Assembly (NCBI RefSeq): GCF_014696315.1
Contig: NZ_JACJPX010000067.1
Span: 1-43,365 of the forward strand
Origin: Calothrix membranacea FACHB-236
GTDB lineage: Bacteria > Cyanobacteriota > Cyanobacteriia > Cyanobacteriales > Nostocaceae
DNA length: 43,365 nt
Direction: 5' to 3'
Position 1 is the first letter of the stretch, and each line of letters opens with the position of its first letter. The notes under the pieces are model-generated. The model was given only the letters and a program-made list of their open reading frames with translations. It was not told the origin of the DNA and made no database searches. The position numbers and the translations under genes were made by a program. Below are positions 25,443 to 34,244 of the stretch, in pieces.

Positions 25443-26825
25443 ATGGTTTTTCTCTTACCTGGTGTCAAGTTTGATTTGGAGATGATTCAAAAGTATGATG
25501 CTCCAGTACCTAGATACACTAGTTATCCACCCGCTACTGAGTTAAGCGAAGCATTTACCACCACCGATTTACAAAATGCGATCGCAGCCTCGAATCAACG
25601 TAAAACTCCCCTGTCTTTATATTTCCACATTCCTTTTTGTCAGACTGCTTGCTATTTTTGCGGCTGTAATACGGTAATTTCTAACAATAAGAATATTGCC
25701 AAACCTTACTTAGAACATTTAGCTCAAGATATTAAACAAACAGCCGCTTTAATTGATTCCGATCGCCAAGTTCTGCAAATTCATTGGGGTGGCGGTACAC
25801 CTAATTATTTAGACAGCGAGCAAGTTGAGTTTGTGTGGAAGCATATTACTCAACATTTTACTATTGACCCCAAAGCAGAAATATCCATTGAAATCAACCC
25901 CCGTTATGTAGATAAAGATTACATTTTATTTCTCAGGGAATTAGGATTTAATCGTATTAGCTTTGGCATTCAAGATTTTAATCACGAAGTGCAAGTAGCG
26001 ATTAATCGTATCCAGCCAGAAGAAATGCTCTTTGATGTCATGAGCTGGATCAGAGAAGCAGAGTTTGAAAGCGTAAATGTAGACCTGATTTATGGTCTTC
26101 CCTATCAAACCCGGCAGAGTTTTCGGGAAACAGTAAAAAAGACCATAAAATTAGACCCAGATAGGATTGTGGTCTTTAACTTTGCTTATATTCCCTGGAT
26201 TAAACCTGCACAGAAAAATATTCCTGAAGCAGCTTTACCGAAGCCACAGGAAAAGCTAGACATCCTTAAAATGACCATTGAAGAACTCACGAATAATGAG
26301 TATCTATTCATAGGTATGGATCATTTTGCTAAATCTAATGATGAATTAGCGATCGCGCAACGCAATGGCACTCTCCGGCGTAATTTTCAAGGCTACACTA
26401 CCCACGCCGAAACAGAATTATTTGGTTTTGGGGCGACATCTATTAGTATGTTAGAAGATGCGTATTTCCAAAACCATAAACAACTAAAAGAATATTATCA
26501 GGCAATTTCTACAGGAAATTTGCCGTTGAGTAAAGGCATTAAATTAACTCAAGATGACATTATTAGACGCGATGTCATCATGGGTATTATGTCGCATTTT
26601 CAATTGCACAAGCAAGACATCGCAGATAAATATCACATTTGTTTTGACGAATACTTCGCCCATGAGCTAGAGATGTTAAAACCTCTAGAAGCCGATGGAC
26701 TGGTTAGCTTATCAAAAAACTACATATTAGTTACAGACATTGGCAGATTGCTGGTAAGAAATATTGCTGTCATCTTTGATAACCACATGAGAATCAAAGA
26801 AAAGCATTTCTCGAAGGCAATATAA
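25443..26825 (+). CDS. hemN: Oxygen-independent coproporphyrinogen III oxidase (radical SAM)
   Basis: This enzyme oxidatively decarboxylates coproporphyrinogen III to protoporphyrinogen IX without O2, using SAM and a 4Fe-4S cluster. The radical-SAM motif CxxxCxxC is at Cys66, Cys70 and Cys73, followed by Cys75 (FHIPFCQTACYFCGC). The SAM-binding HWGGGTPNYL, the N-terminal YDAPVPRYTSYPPATE and the HemN C-terminal domain (FGFGATSISML, GIMSHFQL) are all present. This distinguishes it from HemW. At 460 residues it is full length. GGAGG at 25433-25437 sits five bases before the ATG at 25443, so the TTG at 25440 is not used. It is probably cotranscribed with heme oxygenase. Confidence 0.95.
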   Translation: MVFLLPGVKFDLEMIQKYDAPVPRYTSYPPATELSEAFTTTDLQNAIAASNQRKTPLSLYFHIPFCQTACYFCGCNTVISNNKNIAKPYLEHLAQDIKQTAALIDSDRQVLQIHWGGGTPNYLDSEQVEFVWKHITQHFTIDPKAEISIEINPRYVDKDYILFLRELGFNRISFGIQDFNHEVQVAINRIQPEEMLFDVMSWIREAEFESVNVDLIYGLPYQTRQSFRETVKKTIKLDPDRIVVFNFAYIPWIKPAQKNIPEAALPKPQEKLDILKMTIEELTNNEYLFIGMDHFAKSNDELAIAQRNGTLRRNFQGYTTHAETELFGFGATSISMLEDAYFQNHKQLKEYYQAISTGNLPLSKGIKLTQDDIIRRDVIMGIMSHFQLHKQDIADKYHICFDEYFAHELEMLKPLEADGLVSLSKNYILVTDIGRLLVRNIAVIFDNHMRIKEKHFSKAI

Positions 26826-26901
26826 ATAGGGCTTAGAGGCTATTTATAAAGTAAAAATAGAATGACTGTAGGGTGGAATGTAACTCACTTTAGCGAGATT
26901 T

Positions 26902-26934
26902 AGATCCCCGACTTTTTCAAAAAGTCGGGGATCT
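26902..26934. repeat. Perfect 14-bp palindrome
   Basis: AGATCCCCGACTTT and AAAGTCGGGGATCT flank a five-base loop. It lies 76 bases after the hemN stop and lacks a following T-run, so it is more likely a dispersed palindrome than a simple terminator. Confidence 0.7.
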
Positions 26935-27109
26935 GAGCAGCAAGTGCTATTCGACTGTAGGGTGTGTTAGGCGCTTATTTTCGATATGATTTGCCACGAA
27001 ATAACTATCCTAGCGCCTAACGCACCATCCACGCGGCGGTGCGTTACAGCTAAATTTCATTGTCTCTGTTCATGGCTCAATCTTGATTTTTTGAAACATA
27101 CACGCGGCG

Positions 27110-27176
27110 GTGCGTTACGGCTAAATTTCATTGTCTCTTTGTCCTAAATCCTTTCATAGCCGTAACACACCCTACA
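27110..27176. repeat. GTTACGGCT-family element, second full copy
   Basis: GTGCGTTACGGCTAAATTTC ... ATAGCCGTAACACACCCTAC matches the element at 2247-2306, including the internal CATTGTCTCT. Confidence 0.75.
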
Positions 27177-27227
27177 TAAATTGTCTCTAAGCAAATACAG
27201 ATGGGTGGAGATAGAACCCGATAATTT

Positions 27228-27344
27228 GAGTTCAGAAGGTGATAATTCCGCCTTTTTACTCGACACTCCGAGTTTGGAACAAGACAATCCGAGTTCAGAA
27301 GGTGATAATTCCACCTTTTTACTCGACACTCCGAGTTCAGAACC
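27228..27344. repeat. 63-bp tandem repeat (about 1.9 copies)
   Basis: GAGTTCAGAAGGTGATAATT begins at 27228 and again at 27291. Each unit appears to be built of 21-base modules starting GAGTT. As at 21704, the period is 63 and both strands stay open. Confidence 0.85.
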
Positions 27345-27517
27345 TCACCTTTCCCCCTGCTCCCTGCCCCCTGCCCCTTCTCCTCCTATTGACCCCAACT
27401 CAAGATTCAACAGATAATATGCCATCTTGACTTCAATTAGATACTATTGATGCTAGATAATGGGAAAGCTTTGACATTTTACTGCCCATCTAAAGCTGAA
27501 GAACACAATTAACTACT

Positions 27518-29305
27518 ATGCGAACTCACTATTGCGGCGCGCTCCGAAAAGAACATATTGGAGAAACTGTTACCTTGTACGGATGGGTAGACCGTCGCCG
27601 CGATCATGGGGGCGTGATATTTTTAGATTTACGCGATCGCTCTGGCATTGTCCAGATTGTCAGCGATCCGCAACGTACCCCGGATTCCTATGAACAGGCT
27701 AATACGATCCGGAATGAATATGTTGTGGAAATCACTGGTAAGGTGACACAACGTCCCGACGAATCCCTCAATTCCCGCATCCCCACAGGCGAGGTAGAAA
27801 TCTACGCCGAGAAGATTAATTTACTGAACAGTGTTCGGAAACAGTTACCTTTCCAAGTTTCCACCGCTGACACTGAAACAGTGCGAGAAGAATTGCGATT
27901 GAAATATCGTTATTTAGATTTACGCCGGGAACGCATGGCGCAAAATATTCAATTGCGTCATCAAGTTGTGAAAGCTATGCGGCGCTACTTGGAAGACGTG
28001 GAAGGTTTTATCGAAGTTGAAACCCCCGTACTGACTCGTTCTACCCCAGAAGGGGCGCGGGATTACATTCTCCCCAGCCGTGTTAACCCTGGTGAATGGT
28101 TCGCTTTACCGCAGTCACCGCAATTATTCAAACAATTGCTGATGGTATCTGGTTTGGACAGATATTATCAGATTGCTCGTTGCTTCCGCGATGAAGACTT
28201 ACGCGCTGACAGACAACCAGAATTTACGCAGTTAGACATGGAAATGAGTTTCATGTCTCAAGAAGAAATTATCGAACTCAATGAGAAGTTAGTTTCTTAT
28301 ATCTTCAAAACCGTTAAAGGAATTGAGTTACATCATCCCTTCCCGCGTATTACCTATGCTGAAGCGATGGAACGCTACGGTAGTGACAAACCAGATACCC
28401 GCTACGGTTTGGAACTAGTCAATGTTTCCGATGTGTTGAAAGATTCCGGTTTTAAAGTTTTCCGCGATGCGATCGCTCACGGTGGTATTGTGAAAATCCT
28501 ACCGATTCCCAACGGTAACGATGCGATTTCTAATGTCCGCATCAAACCAGGCGGAGACTTATTTAAAGAAGCTAGCGAAGCTGGGGCGAAGGGTTTAGCT
28601 TACATTCGCGTCAGAGAAAACGGCGAAATTGATACCATCGGTGCAATTAAAGATAACCTCACCCCTGAACAAAAACAGGAGATATTAGAGCGTACAGGCG
28701 CAAAAGCAGGCCATTTACTGCTATTTGGGGCTGGTGATACAGCTACCGTCAACAAAACTTTAGATAGATTACGGCAAGCGATCGCCAAAGAATTTGCGTT
28801 AATAGATCCAGATAAAATCAATTTACTGTGGATTACTGATTTCCCCATGTTTGAGTGGAATGCTGACGAAAAACGCTTGGAAGCATTACACCACCCATTT
28901 ACCGCACCCCACCCCGATGACTTGGATGATTTAAAAACCGCCCGCGCCCAAGCCTACGACTTAATATTTAATGGCTTTGAAGTTGGCGGTGGTAGTCGGC
29001 GGATTTATCAGCGCGAAGTTCAAGAACAGGTATTTGAAGCCATTGGCTTGTCACCGGAAGAAGCCCAAAATAAATTCGGCTTTTTGATGGAAGCCTTTGA
29101 ATATGGTACACCGCCTCATGGTGGCATCGCCTACGGTTTAGATCGGTTGGTGATGTTGCTAGCTGGGGAAGAATCGATTCGCGATGTGATTGCTTTTCCG
29201 AAGACACAACAAGCCCGTTGCTTGTTAACTGATGCGCCTTCCAGCGTTGATGCTAAACAGTTAAAAGAATTGCACGTGGCTTCCACTTATAAGCCCAAGG
29301 CTTAG
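27518..29305 (+). CDS. aspS: Aspartyl-tRNA synthetase
   Basis: This class II synthetase charges tRNA-Asp, and tRNA-Asn too if the organism is non-discriminating. The 595-residue protein has the N-terminal OB fold ([21 protein letters not shown]), motif 1 region [20 protein letters not shown], motif 2 [20 protein letters not shown] (about 222-241) and motif 3 [15 protein letters not shown] (about 536-550). The bacterial GAD insertion lies between motifs 2 and 3. Size and order are typical of bacterial AspRS. It is a single gene with a hairpin terminator shortly downstream. Confidence 0.97.
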   Translation: MRTHYCGALRKEHIGETVTLYGWVDRRRDHGGVIFLDLRDRSGIVQIVSDPQRTPDSYEQANTIRNEYVVEITGKVTQRPDESLNSRIPTGEVEIYAEKINLLNSVRKQLPFQVSTADTETVREELRLKYRYLDLRRERMAQNIQLRHQVVKAMRRYLEDVEGFIEVETPVLTRSTPEGARDYILPSRVNPGEWFALPQSPQLFKQLLMVSGLDRYYQIARCFRDEDLRADRQPEFTQLDMEMSFMSQEEIIELNEKLVSYIFKTVKGIELHHPFPRITYAEAMERYGSDKPDTRYGLELVNVSDVLKDSGFKVFRDAIAHGGIVKILPIPNGNDAISNVRIKPGGDLFKEASEAGAKGLAYIRVRENGEIDTIGAIKDNLTPEQKQEILERTGAKAGHLLLFGAGDTATVNKTLDRLRQAIAKEFALIDPDKINLLWITDFPMFEWNADEKRLEALHHPFTAPHPDDLDDLKTARAQAYDLIFNGFEVGGGSRRIYQREVQEQVFEAIGLSPEEAQNKFGFLMEAFEYGTPPHGGIAYGLDRLVMLLAGEESIRDVIAFPKTQQARCLLTDAPSSVDAKQLKELHVASTYKPKA

Positions 29306-29340
29306 TACTGACGAAGTAAAATTTGGTTCTGCATTCCAAG

Positions 29341-29377
29341 AAGCGATCGCTGATTTAAATTGGCGATCGCTTATTTT
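29341..29377 (+). terminator. Probable aspS terminator
   Basis: AAGCGATCGC (29341-29350) and GCGATCGCTT (29363-29372), two HIP1 palindromes, form a 10-bp stem followed by ATTTTAT. It is 36 bases after the aspS stop. The T-run is weak. Confidence 0.55.
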
Positions 29378-29394
29378 ATGATTCCTATAACTGT

Positions 29395-29461
29395 TACCAA
29401 TTTGAAACAAGAATGCGACAGATTGTAGGGGCAAGGCAATGCCTTGCCCTCTAGTATTTAT
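29395..29461. mobile_element. MITE-like element, copy C (truncated)
   Basis: TACCAATTTGAAACAAGAAT followed by GCGACAGATTGTAGGGGCA matches the left half of the family, with the central GGGCAAGGCAATGCCTTGCCC hairpin. The right terminal repeat is missing or decayed. Confidence 0.7.
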
Positions 29462-29495
29462 TGGGTAACTTTAAAACAAGTCTTTACCCTATTCC

Positions 29496-29972
29496 TTACC
29501 TATTTGGTTGAATGGGTGATATTGGTAAACCCACTGGAATCTTTACCTTGGGTGTTCTTTGAAAGTAGTCGCGAGAATAATAATTTTGCCGACCACTATT
29601 ATCTAAAAATTGAGTGAAGCCTTGCAACATGATTTGAGAGCCAGCATGGTTTAATGTCAATAAAGTATTAGAAAAACCTTTGGTATAGTTAGCTGTTGCA
29701 TAGGTATGGTTCGTATCTTGGACATTTAAACCATAGGTTACAACTGGTACCGTTCCCCAATCACAATCTGTAGGATGACATTTACCAAACACCTGAATAT
29801 TTAATTTATTGCTACCTGCTGAAGTAATAACTAAACGAGTCACACCACGAGTATTATTATCTTTATTTACCCATGTACCCACAAAATCAGCAGGTGCAGC
29901 AAAACTAGGACTGGCAACAGCAGCAGCTAAAGCAACACTAGAAGCAGCAATCATCAAAGAACGTTTCAGCAT
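29496..29972 (-). CDS. Secreted protein of unknown function
   Basis: This 158-residue protein has a clear signal peptide (MLKRSLMIAASSVALAAAVA, cleavage after PSFA at about residue 25). The mature part starts APADFVGTWVNKDNNTRGVTRLVI and contains KCHPTDCDWG with two cysteines that may form a disulfide. The alternating hydrophobic pattern suggests a small beta-barrel or lipocalin-like fold, and GTWVN openings are common in such proteins. It is leftward, downstream of another exported protein (30067-30858) with a 94-base gap, so they may be cotranscribed. I do not recognise a named function. Confidence 0.8.
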   Translation of the reverse strand: MLKRSLMIAASSVALAAAVASPSFAAPADFVGTWVNKDNNTRGVTRLVITSAGSNKLNIQVFGKCHPTDCDWGTVPVVTYGLNVQDTNHTYATANYTKGFSNTLLTLNHAGSQIMLQGFTQFLDNSGRQNYYSRDYFQRTPKVKIPVGLPISPIQPNR

Positions 29973-30066
29973 ATTATTTCTCCATTATTAGTAGTAATTT
30001 AGTTTTGTAATTGGCTAGAAATATCAAATCAATATTGGCGTGGATTGGCAGTTAAAATTACTCGAA

Positions 30067-30858
30067 TTAACGCCATTTTTCACTCCAAGCACCTGTAACA
30101 TCAAAACCGCCATTTACAGGAGTTAAATTTAATGAACCCCAATCAAAGTTGTTACAAATTCGACCGAAATTTTTCCCACAAATATCTCCTGCACCGGAAC
30201 CATTAAATGAACGAGTACCGATGTGAGAATAAGTAGAACCTTCCCAATTACCATTCCCAAACCAAGTTGTATTTTTTAACCCTACGCGGAGAACACAACG
30301 CAAACCTTCACCATTGCGATTTCCTGTTAAATCAGAAACCTTGTATTCATCAAAATAGCCTCCGCAAGTTGTTGGTCTGGGTAAAGGTTTATAGTTAGTA
30401 GCATTAACTAATTGCCATTCTTCATTCCATGCACCAGTCACACGAATGGTTGAGGAATTGAGGATTTGTACATTGAGATTTCCGGGAAAATTATTATTAA
30501 TATTTTCACCATTGCCGTAAATATCAGAAGCAAAACCAACTAGGTTAGAACTGCGGTAAATCGCTTGTCCTACGTGACGATAGGTTGCACCACCCCAATT
30601 ACCTTCGCCGTACCATGCTAATTTGGGAATTTTTGTACCAGGTCTACCCTCACTGACTTTGACGCAACGGATACCTTGACCTTGGCGGTTATCTAAAGGT
30701 TTAACAATGTAAGTCTGAGTATAGGGGCCACAACTAAAGCCAGATACTTGAGTTAAATGTAAACTTTGTAGTCCAGGTATTTGAGCAAAAGCACTAGTTG
30801 CCGCAGACAGGGCTACCATACTACCTAGTGCTAAAGATTTCAATGACAGTCTCAACAT
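30067..30858 (-). CDS. Secreted protein with an internal duplication
   Basis: A signal peptide (about 1-25, ending SAFA before QIPGLQ) is followed by two related modules. Module 1 (about 43-155) has CGPYTQTYIV, RQGQGIRCVKV, WYGEGNWGGATYRHVG and VTGAWNEEW. Module 2 (about 165-263) has CGGYFDEYKV, RNGEGLRCVLRV, WFGNGNWEGSTYSHIG and VTGAWSEKW. Each module keeps two cysteines in the first half; module 2 adds ICGKNFGRIC. The protein ends on the module boundary, so it is complete. It is likely periplasmic or extracellular. The family is unknown to me; the duplication itself is plain. Confidence 0.8.
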   Translation of the reverse strand: MLRLSLKSLALGSMVALSAATSAFAQIPGLQSLHLTQVSGFSCGPYTQTYIVKPLDNRQGQGIRCVKVSEGRPGTKIPKLAWYGEGNWGGATYRHVGQAIYRSSNLVGFASDIYGNGENINNNFPGNLNVQILNSSTIRVTGAWNEEWQLVNATNYKPLPRPTTCGGYFDEYKVSDLTGNRNGEGLRCVLRVGLKNTTWFGNGNWEGSTYSHIGTRSFNGSGAGDICGKNFGRICNNFDWGSLNLTPVNGGFDVTGAWSEKWR

Positions 30859-31029
30859 GATAATAATTTGGTGTAGTAAAGTTTGTTGAGGCAGTTTGAT
30901 AGCAATTCATAATTCGTAATTACGAAATTTTGACAAAATCTAGGTTTTAGTGTTTTAATCATTAACCTGATTTTTGTGAATTGGTATTTAACGCCTTCAC
31001 TACTTCTCTAGGTAGGCCTCGAGTTTTTT

Positions 31030-32196
31030 ATGCACCCTCGGCAAAGCATCATTGAAATCTTTTCAACTTTTGTGCAATTCGATGCCGATCGCTTCGGTCA
31101 TTGGGCGACAGAATCAAGATTGCGTAGTAGTATGCAAGGTTGCGTCAAACGCACACCCCAAGAAACTTCAGAATCTTTTTGGGCGCTTTATTGGTATAAG
31201 TTTTGGCAGCTTCCTGAATCTCAGTCGTTGGCGAAGCAACATCTGGCTGCTTACTTGCAAGAAACCTGCTATTGGGTATCTCAAAAAACCGTGAACGGTT
31301 TCGCCAGTACCCAGTTTCAATTATCAGATTGTTTTCAAGTTGCGATCGCCCAAATTGATCGCGTCCTCAAAGGTTTTAACCCCAGCCAAGGTTTTACTTT
31401 AAAAAACTATGCTGGGCCTTTGTTTGCGAGTGCAATCCGCGAAACTTTACGCCAACGCCACGAAGTTGATATCTGTACCGATTGGGGATTGTTACGCAAA
31501 ATCTCCCAAAAGCGTTTACAGGAAGCCTTGCAAAGTGCTGGTTTATCTGCAGATGATATTCGTGCTTATATCCTGGCGTGGACTGGTTTTAAAACCTTTT
31601 ATGTTCCCACTACTACTGGAACTTCCCGCAAACTGTCCCGACCAGACGATCGCATTTGGGAAGCGATCGCCACAGCTTATACTTCTCAAAGTAACCAGCA
31701 AATCAGCATCTCCACTCTGGAAAAATGGTTGCTAACAACAGCCAAAGCTGCGCGTAAATACCTTTATCCCACCCCCGAATCTCTAAATGTTGCCCAAAGC
31801 GGAGATAATTCATTTGAGTTATTAGATAACCTCCCAGGAAATCAACAACCCTCCTTAATTGAAGAAATTATTAGCCAAGAAGAAGAACAAACCAGAACTT
31901 CTCAACAAAGCGAAATTAATCAGATTTTAGTTAATGCGATCGCGCAATTAGAACCAGAAGCACAACAGATTGTGCAACTATACTACGCTCAAGGACTCAA
32001 TCAAGATAAAATCGCCAAGCAGCTAGAAATAAAGCAATATACAGTATCACGGCGATTGACAAAGGCTAGAGAAAATTTGCTGAAATCTTTAGCAAATTGG
32101 AGTCAAGATACCTTGCATATTTCCATTACGCCCGACCTACTCAAAAGCATGAGTACATTAATGGAGGAATGGTTGCAAAGTTATTACGGTGTTTAG
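31030..32196 (+). CDS. Sigma-70 family RNA polymerase sigma factor (cyanobacterial, DUF1822-linked)
   Basis: The C-terminal part (about 297-354) is a sigma region 4: ALxxLEPEAQQIVQLYYAQGLNQDKIAKQLEI, then KQYTVSRRLTKARENLLKSL as the recognition helix. The N-terminal about 200 residues, with SFWALYWYKFWQ and FNPSQGFTLKNYAGPLFASAIRETLRQ, look like a divergent region 2 (core and -10 recognition). At 388 residues it is longer than a usual ECF factor and lacks the group 1/2 signature, so it belongs to an alternative group. A DUF1822 protein follows 202 bases later, a recurrent partner in cyanobacteria that may act as its regulator. Target promoters are unknown. Confidence 0.88.
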   Translation: MHPRQSIIEIFSTFVQFDADRFGHWATESRLRSSMQGCVKRTPQETSESFWALYWYKFWQLPESQSLAKQHLAAYLQETCYWVSQKTVNGFASTQFQLSDCFQVAIAQIDRVLKGFNPSQGFTLKNYAGPLFASAIRETLRQRHEVDICTDWGLLRKISQKRLQEALQSAGLSADDIRAYILAWTGFKTFYVPTTTGTSRKLSRPDDRIWEAIATAYTSQSNQQISISTLEKWLLTTAKAARKYLYPTPESLNVAQSGDNSFELLDNLPGNQQPSLIEEIISQEEEQTRTSQQSEINQILVNAIAQLEPEAQQIVQLYYAQGLNQDKIAKQLEIKQYTVSRRLTKARENLLKSLANWSQDTLHISITPDLLKSMSTLMEEWLQSYYGV

Positions 32197-32258
32197 GGAT
32201 TGGGGATTGGGGACTGGGGACAAGGGGACAAGGGGACAAGGGGAAATTTCTATTACCC

Positions 32259-32389
32259 ATTACTCATTACTCATTACTCATTACTCATTACTCATTACTC
32301 ATTACTCATTACTCATTACTCATTACTCATTACTCATTACTCATTACTCATTACTCATTACTCATTACTCATTACTCATTACTCATTAC
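32259..32389. repeat. Perfect heptamer array ATTACTC x about 18
   Basis: About 131 bases of uninterrupted ATTACTC units lie between the sigma factor and DUF1822 genes, preceded by GGGGACAAGG STRR units. Such perfect arrays are prone to slippage, so the spacing between the two genes probably varies among strains. Confidence 0.95.
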
Positions 32390-32398
32390 ACAACCGCC

Positions 32399-33559
32399 AT
32401 GACAACATTTACCTTTGCCAATTCCACTGATTTATTTCTAGAAATTCCGGCTAACAATCAAAATTTGGCGGATCTTCGGAGTTCATCTTTTTCTAACCCC
32501 ACTTCGCGCTATCAAGGTTATATTAATGAACTTTGCCTGAATGCAGTCTTGCCTTGGATACAAGAAGAATTTACATCACAGGCAAAGGTCTGGCCAACTA
32601 CCACTGTTTTACCCAGTTTTTGGGAACTGGTAAATGGAACCGCTGTTGTAGTAGACGTAACGAGATTTATTCTGGTTCCCAGTGAAAATATTGACGATAG
32701 CGAATTACGCGTTCCTCAAGAATGGGTAGATTTACTTAGTTGGGCTGGTGATTACTATTTGGCTGTGCAAGTAGAACCAGATGAAGGCTATGTCAGGGTT
32801 TGGGGTTACTGTACCCATGAACAACTGAAGAATCGGGGTAATTATGATGCAGGCGATCGCACCTATACTGTAGATGCAACTGAGATTGTAAATGATATTA
32901 GCGTGTTAGCGCTTACCCAAGAATTTTGCCCACAAGCGATTACACGCGCTGCTATTTCACCTTTGCCCACCCTACCACAACCACAAGCCCAAAACCTGAT
33001 TACTCGCCTGGGAAAGCCGGAAGTAGTTACACCCCGGTTAGCTATCCCGTTTCAACTCTGGGGTGGGTTAATTGAACATGGCGGTTGGCGACAAAGCTTA
33101 TATCAACAACGTTTGGGATTATCAGAACAGTGGTCAGTATTGCAATGGTTGCAAAGTGGCGTTTCCCAAGCTGCAGAAACTATCGGTTGGGGAAGATTGA
33201 ATTTGCAATTGAGTTTTGGTGGTAGAGGTGCGGAAGGAACACCAGCAGATTCTATCTTGTCTCGTCAGTTAGCGATCGCAGGTCAAACTTACGAACTTTT
33301 AGTTATACCCCAAGGCGAAGCTGATCAAGTTATTTGGCGGTTTGAATTGCGTAACGCCACAGTAGGCGCAGCTATCCCTGGCGGTTTTAAATTGCGACTC
33401 CTCACCGAAGATTTACAACCTTTCCCTAACAACGAAGATATCGCCAGAACTGCTGTAGAACAACTCTTTGTAGAAGTTGCTCTAGAATCCGGCGAAGGTA
33501 TAGTCTGGGAAATAGAACCGCTTCCAGAAAACTATGACCGCGAAATACTCAAATTTTAA
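32399..33559 (+). CDS. DUF1822 family protein
   Basis: The 386-residue protein opens TFTFANSTDLFLEIPAN and has SRYQGYINELCLNAVLPWIQEE (about 35-60), WVDLLSWAGDYYLAVQVEPDE and GYVRVWGYCTHEQLKN, the conserved face of DUF1822. The C-terminal half is a beta-rich domain (LNLQLSFGG, YELLVIPQGEADQVIWRFELRN). There is no signal peptide. DUF1822 is a cyanobacterial family of unknown function that often follows sigma-factor genes, so a part in controlling that factor is plausible but unproven. The ATG at 32399 is used; the frame stays open further upstream only because the heptamers translate as ITHYSLL repeats. Confidence 0.9.
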   Translation: MTTFTFANSTDLFLEIPANNQNLADLRSSSFSNPTSRYQGYINELCLNAVLPWIQEEFTSQAKVWPTTTVLPSFWELVNGTAVVVDVTRFILVPSENIDDSELRVPQEWVDLLSWAGDYYLAVQVEPDEGYVRVWGYCTHEQLKNRGNYDAGDRTYTVDATEIVNDISVLALTQEFCPQAITRAAISPLPTLPQPQAQNLITRLGKPEVVTPRLAIPFQLWGGLIEHGGWRQSLYQQRLGLSEQWSVLQWLQSGVSQAAETIGWGRLNLQLSFGGRGAEGTPADSILSRQLAIAGQTYELLVIPQGEADQVIWRFELRNATVGAAIPGGFKLRLLTEDLQPFPNNEDIARTAVEQLFVEVALESGEGIVWEIEPLPENYDREILKF

Positions 33560-33631
33560 ATTTAAGTTTGGCTTTTTTATAGATACTAGGATGGAGAATT
33601 ATTTCCTCAATTTATCTATAAATAAAAAGTC

Positions 33632-34099
33632 ATGAGAGAAAAACCAAAGCAGCAAATACGCGTCTGGGCAATGTTTTGTCATCTCTCGGCTTTATTCGCT
33701 TGGATGCTATTATTTTTTTTGGTATTTCTCGGAATTCCTTTGTATTTACCTTTAAATATTTTATTTCCTCTAGTAATTTGGCGATTGAATAAATTTAAAT
33801 CTCCTTGGATTGATTTTCAGGGTAAAGAAGCTTTAAATTTTCAAATTTCGCTCACAATGTATATTCTGATTGTAATTATCTTATCCTTATTGATGATGTT
33901 AATAATGTTTGGTATAGCATTGATTAATAATAGTACTGGAAAAGAAATTAAAACAGTTTTAAATATTTTATTATCCTTATGGCTGGGATTAACTGGATTA
34001 ATGATATTATTACAATTATTTTTAGTTAATTTTGCCGCAATGAAAGCTTATAAAGGTAAGCATTATCGCTATCCTGTAACAATTCGATTTTTACGTTAA
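33632..34099 (+). CDS. DUF4870-like membrane protein
   Basis: The 155-residue protein has hydrophobic segments at about 12-50 (WAMFCHLSALFAWMLLFFLV and LNILFPLVIW), 72-97 and 108-136. The conserved CHLSALFAW opening, the LVIWRLNKFKSPWIDFQGKEALNFQISLT segment after the first pair, and the YPVTIRFLR tail are characteristic of the DUF4870 (Tic20-like) membrane family. Function is unknown. It is 72 bases downstream of the DUF1822 gene on the same strand and may belong to the same transcript. Confidence 0.85.
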   Translation: MREKPKQQIRVWAMFCHLSALFAWMLLFFLVFLGIPLYLPLNILFPLVIWRLNKFKSPWIDFQGKEALNFQISLTMYILIVIILSLLMMLIMFGIALINNSTGKEIKTVLNILLSLWLGLTGLMILLQLFLVNFAAMKAYKGKHYRYPVTIRFLR

Positions 34100-34244
34100 A
34101 TAATTATCAATTTAAAATAGCAATTCCTTATTTATTCATAGCTAAAAACCATTGATTTTCTAAATTGTTATGTATGCTTGCGTAGGATGCGTTAGCGATA
34201 GCGTAAAGCATCTGATATCAGCTACAAAATATTATCAAATATTT

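Larger units (their letters stand above)
26826..27517. other. Repeat-rich gap between hemN and aspS
   Basis: The gap contains a perfect 14-bp palindrome (26902-26934), a GTGTTAGGCGC/GCGCCTAACGC inverted repeat (about 26962-27022), GTTACGGCT-family elements (27039-27067 and 27110-27176) and a 63-bp tandem pair (27228-27344). The last about 100 bases before aspS are unique and should hold its promoter. No gene is supported. Confidence 0.6.

Noticed and set aside
27144-27430. Overlapping frames of 61-78 codons on both strands
   Set aside because: They are produced by the 63-bp repeat and C-rich STRR before aspS.
32189-32398. N-terminal extension of the DUF1822 protein
   Set aside because: It is translated heptamers (ITHYSLL repeats); DUF1822 similarity begins at 32399.
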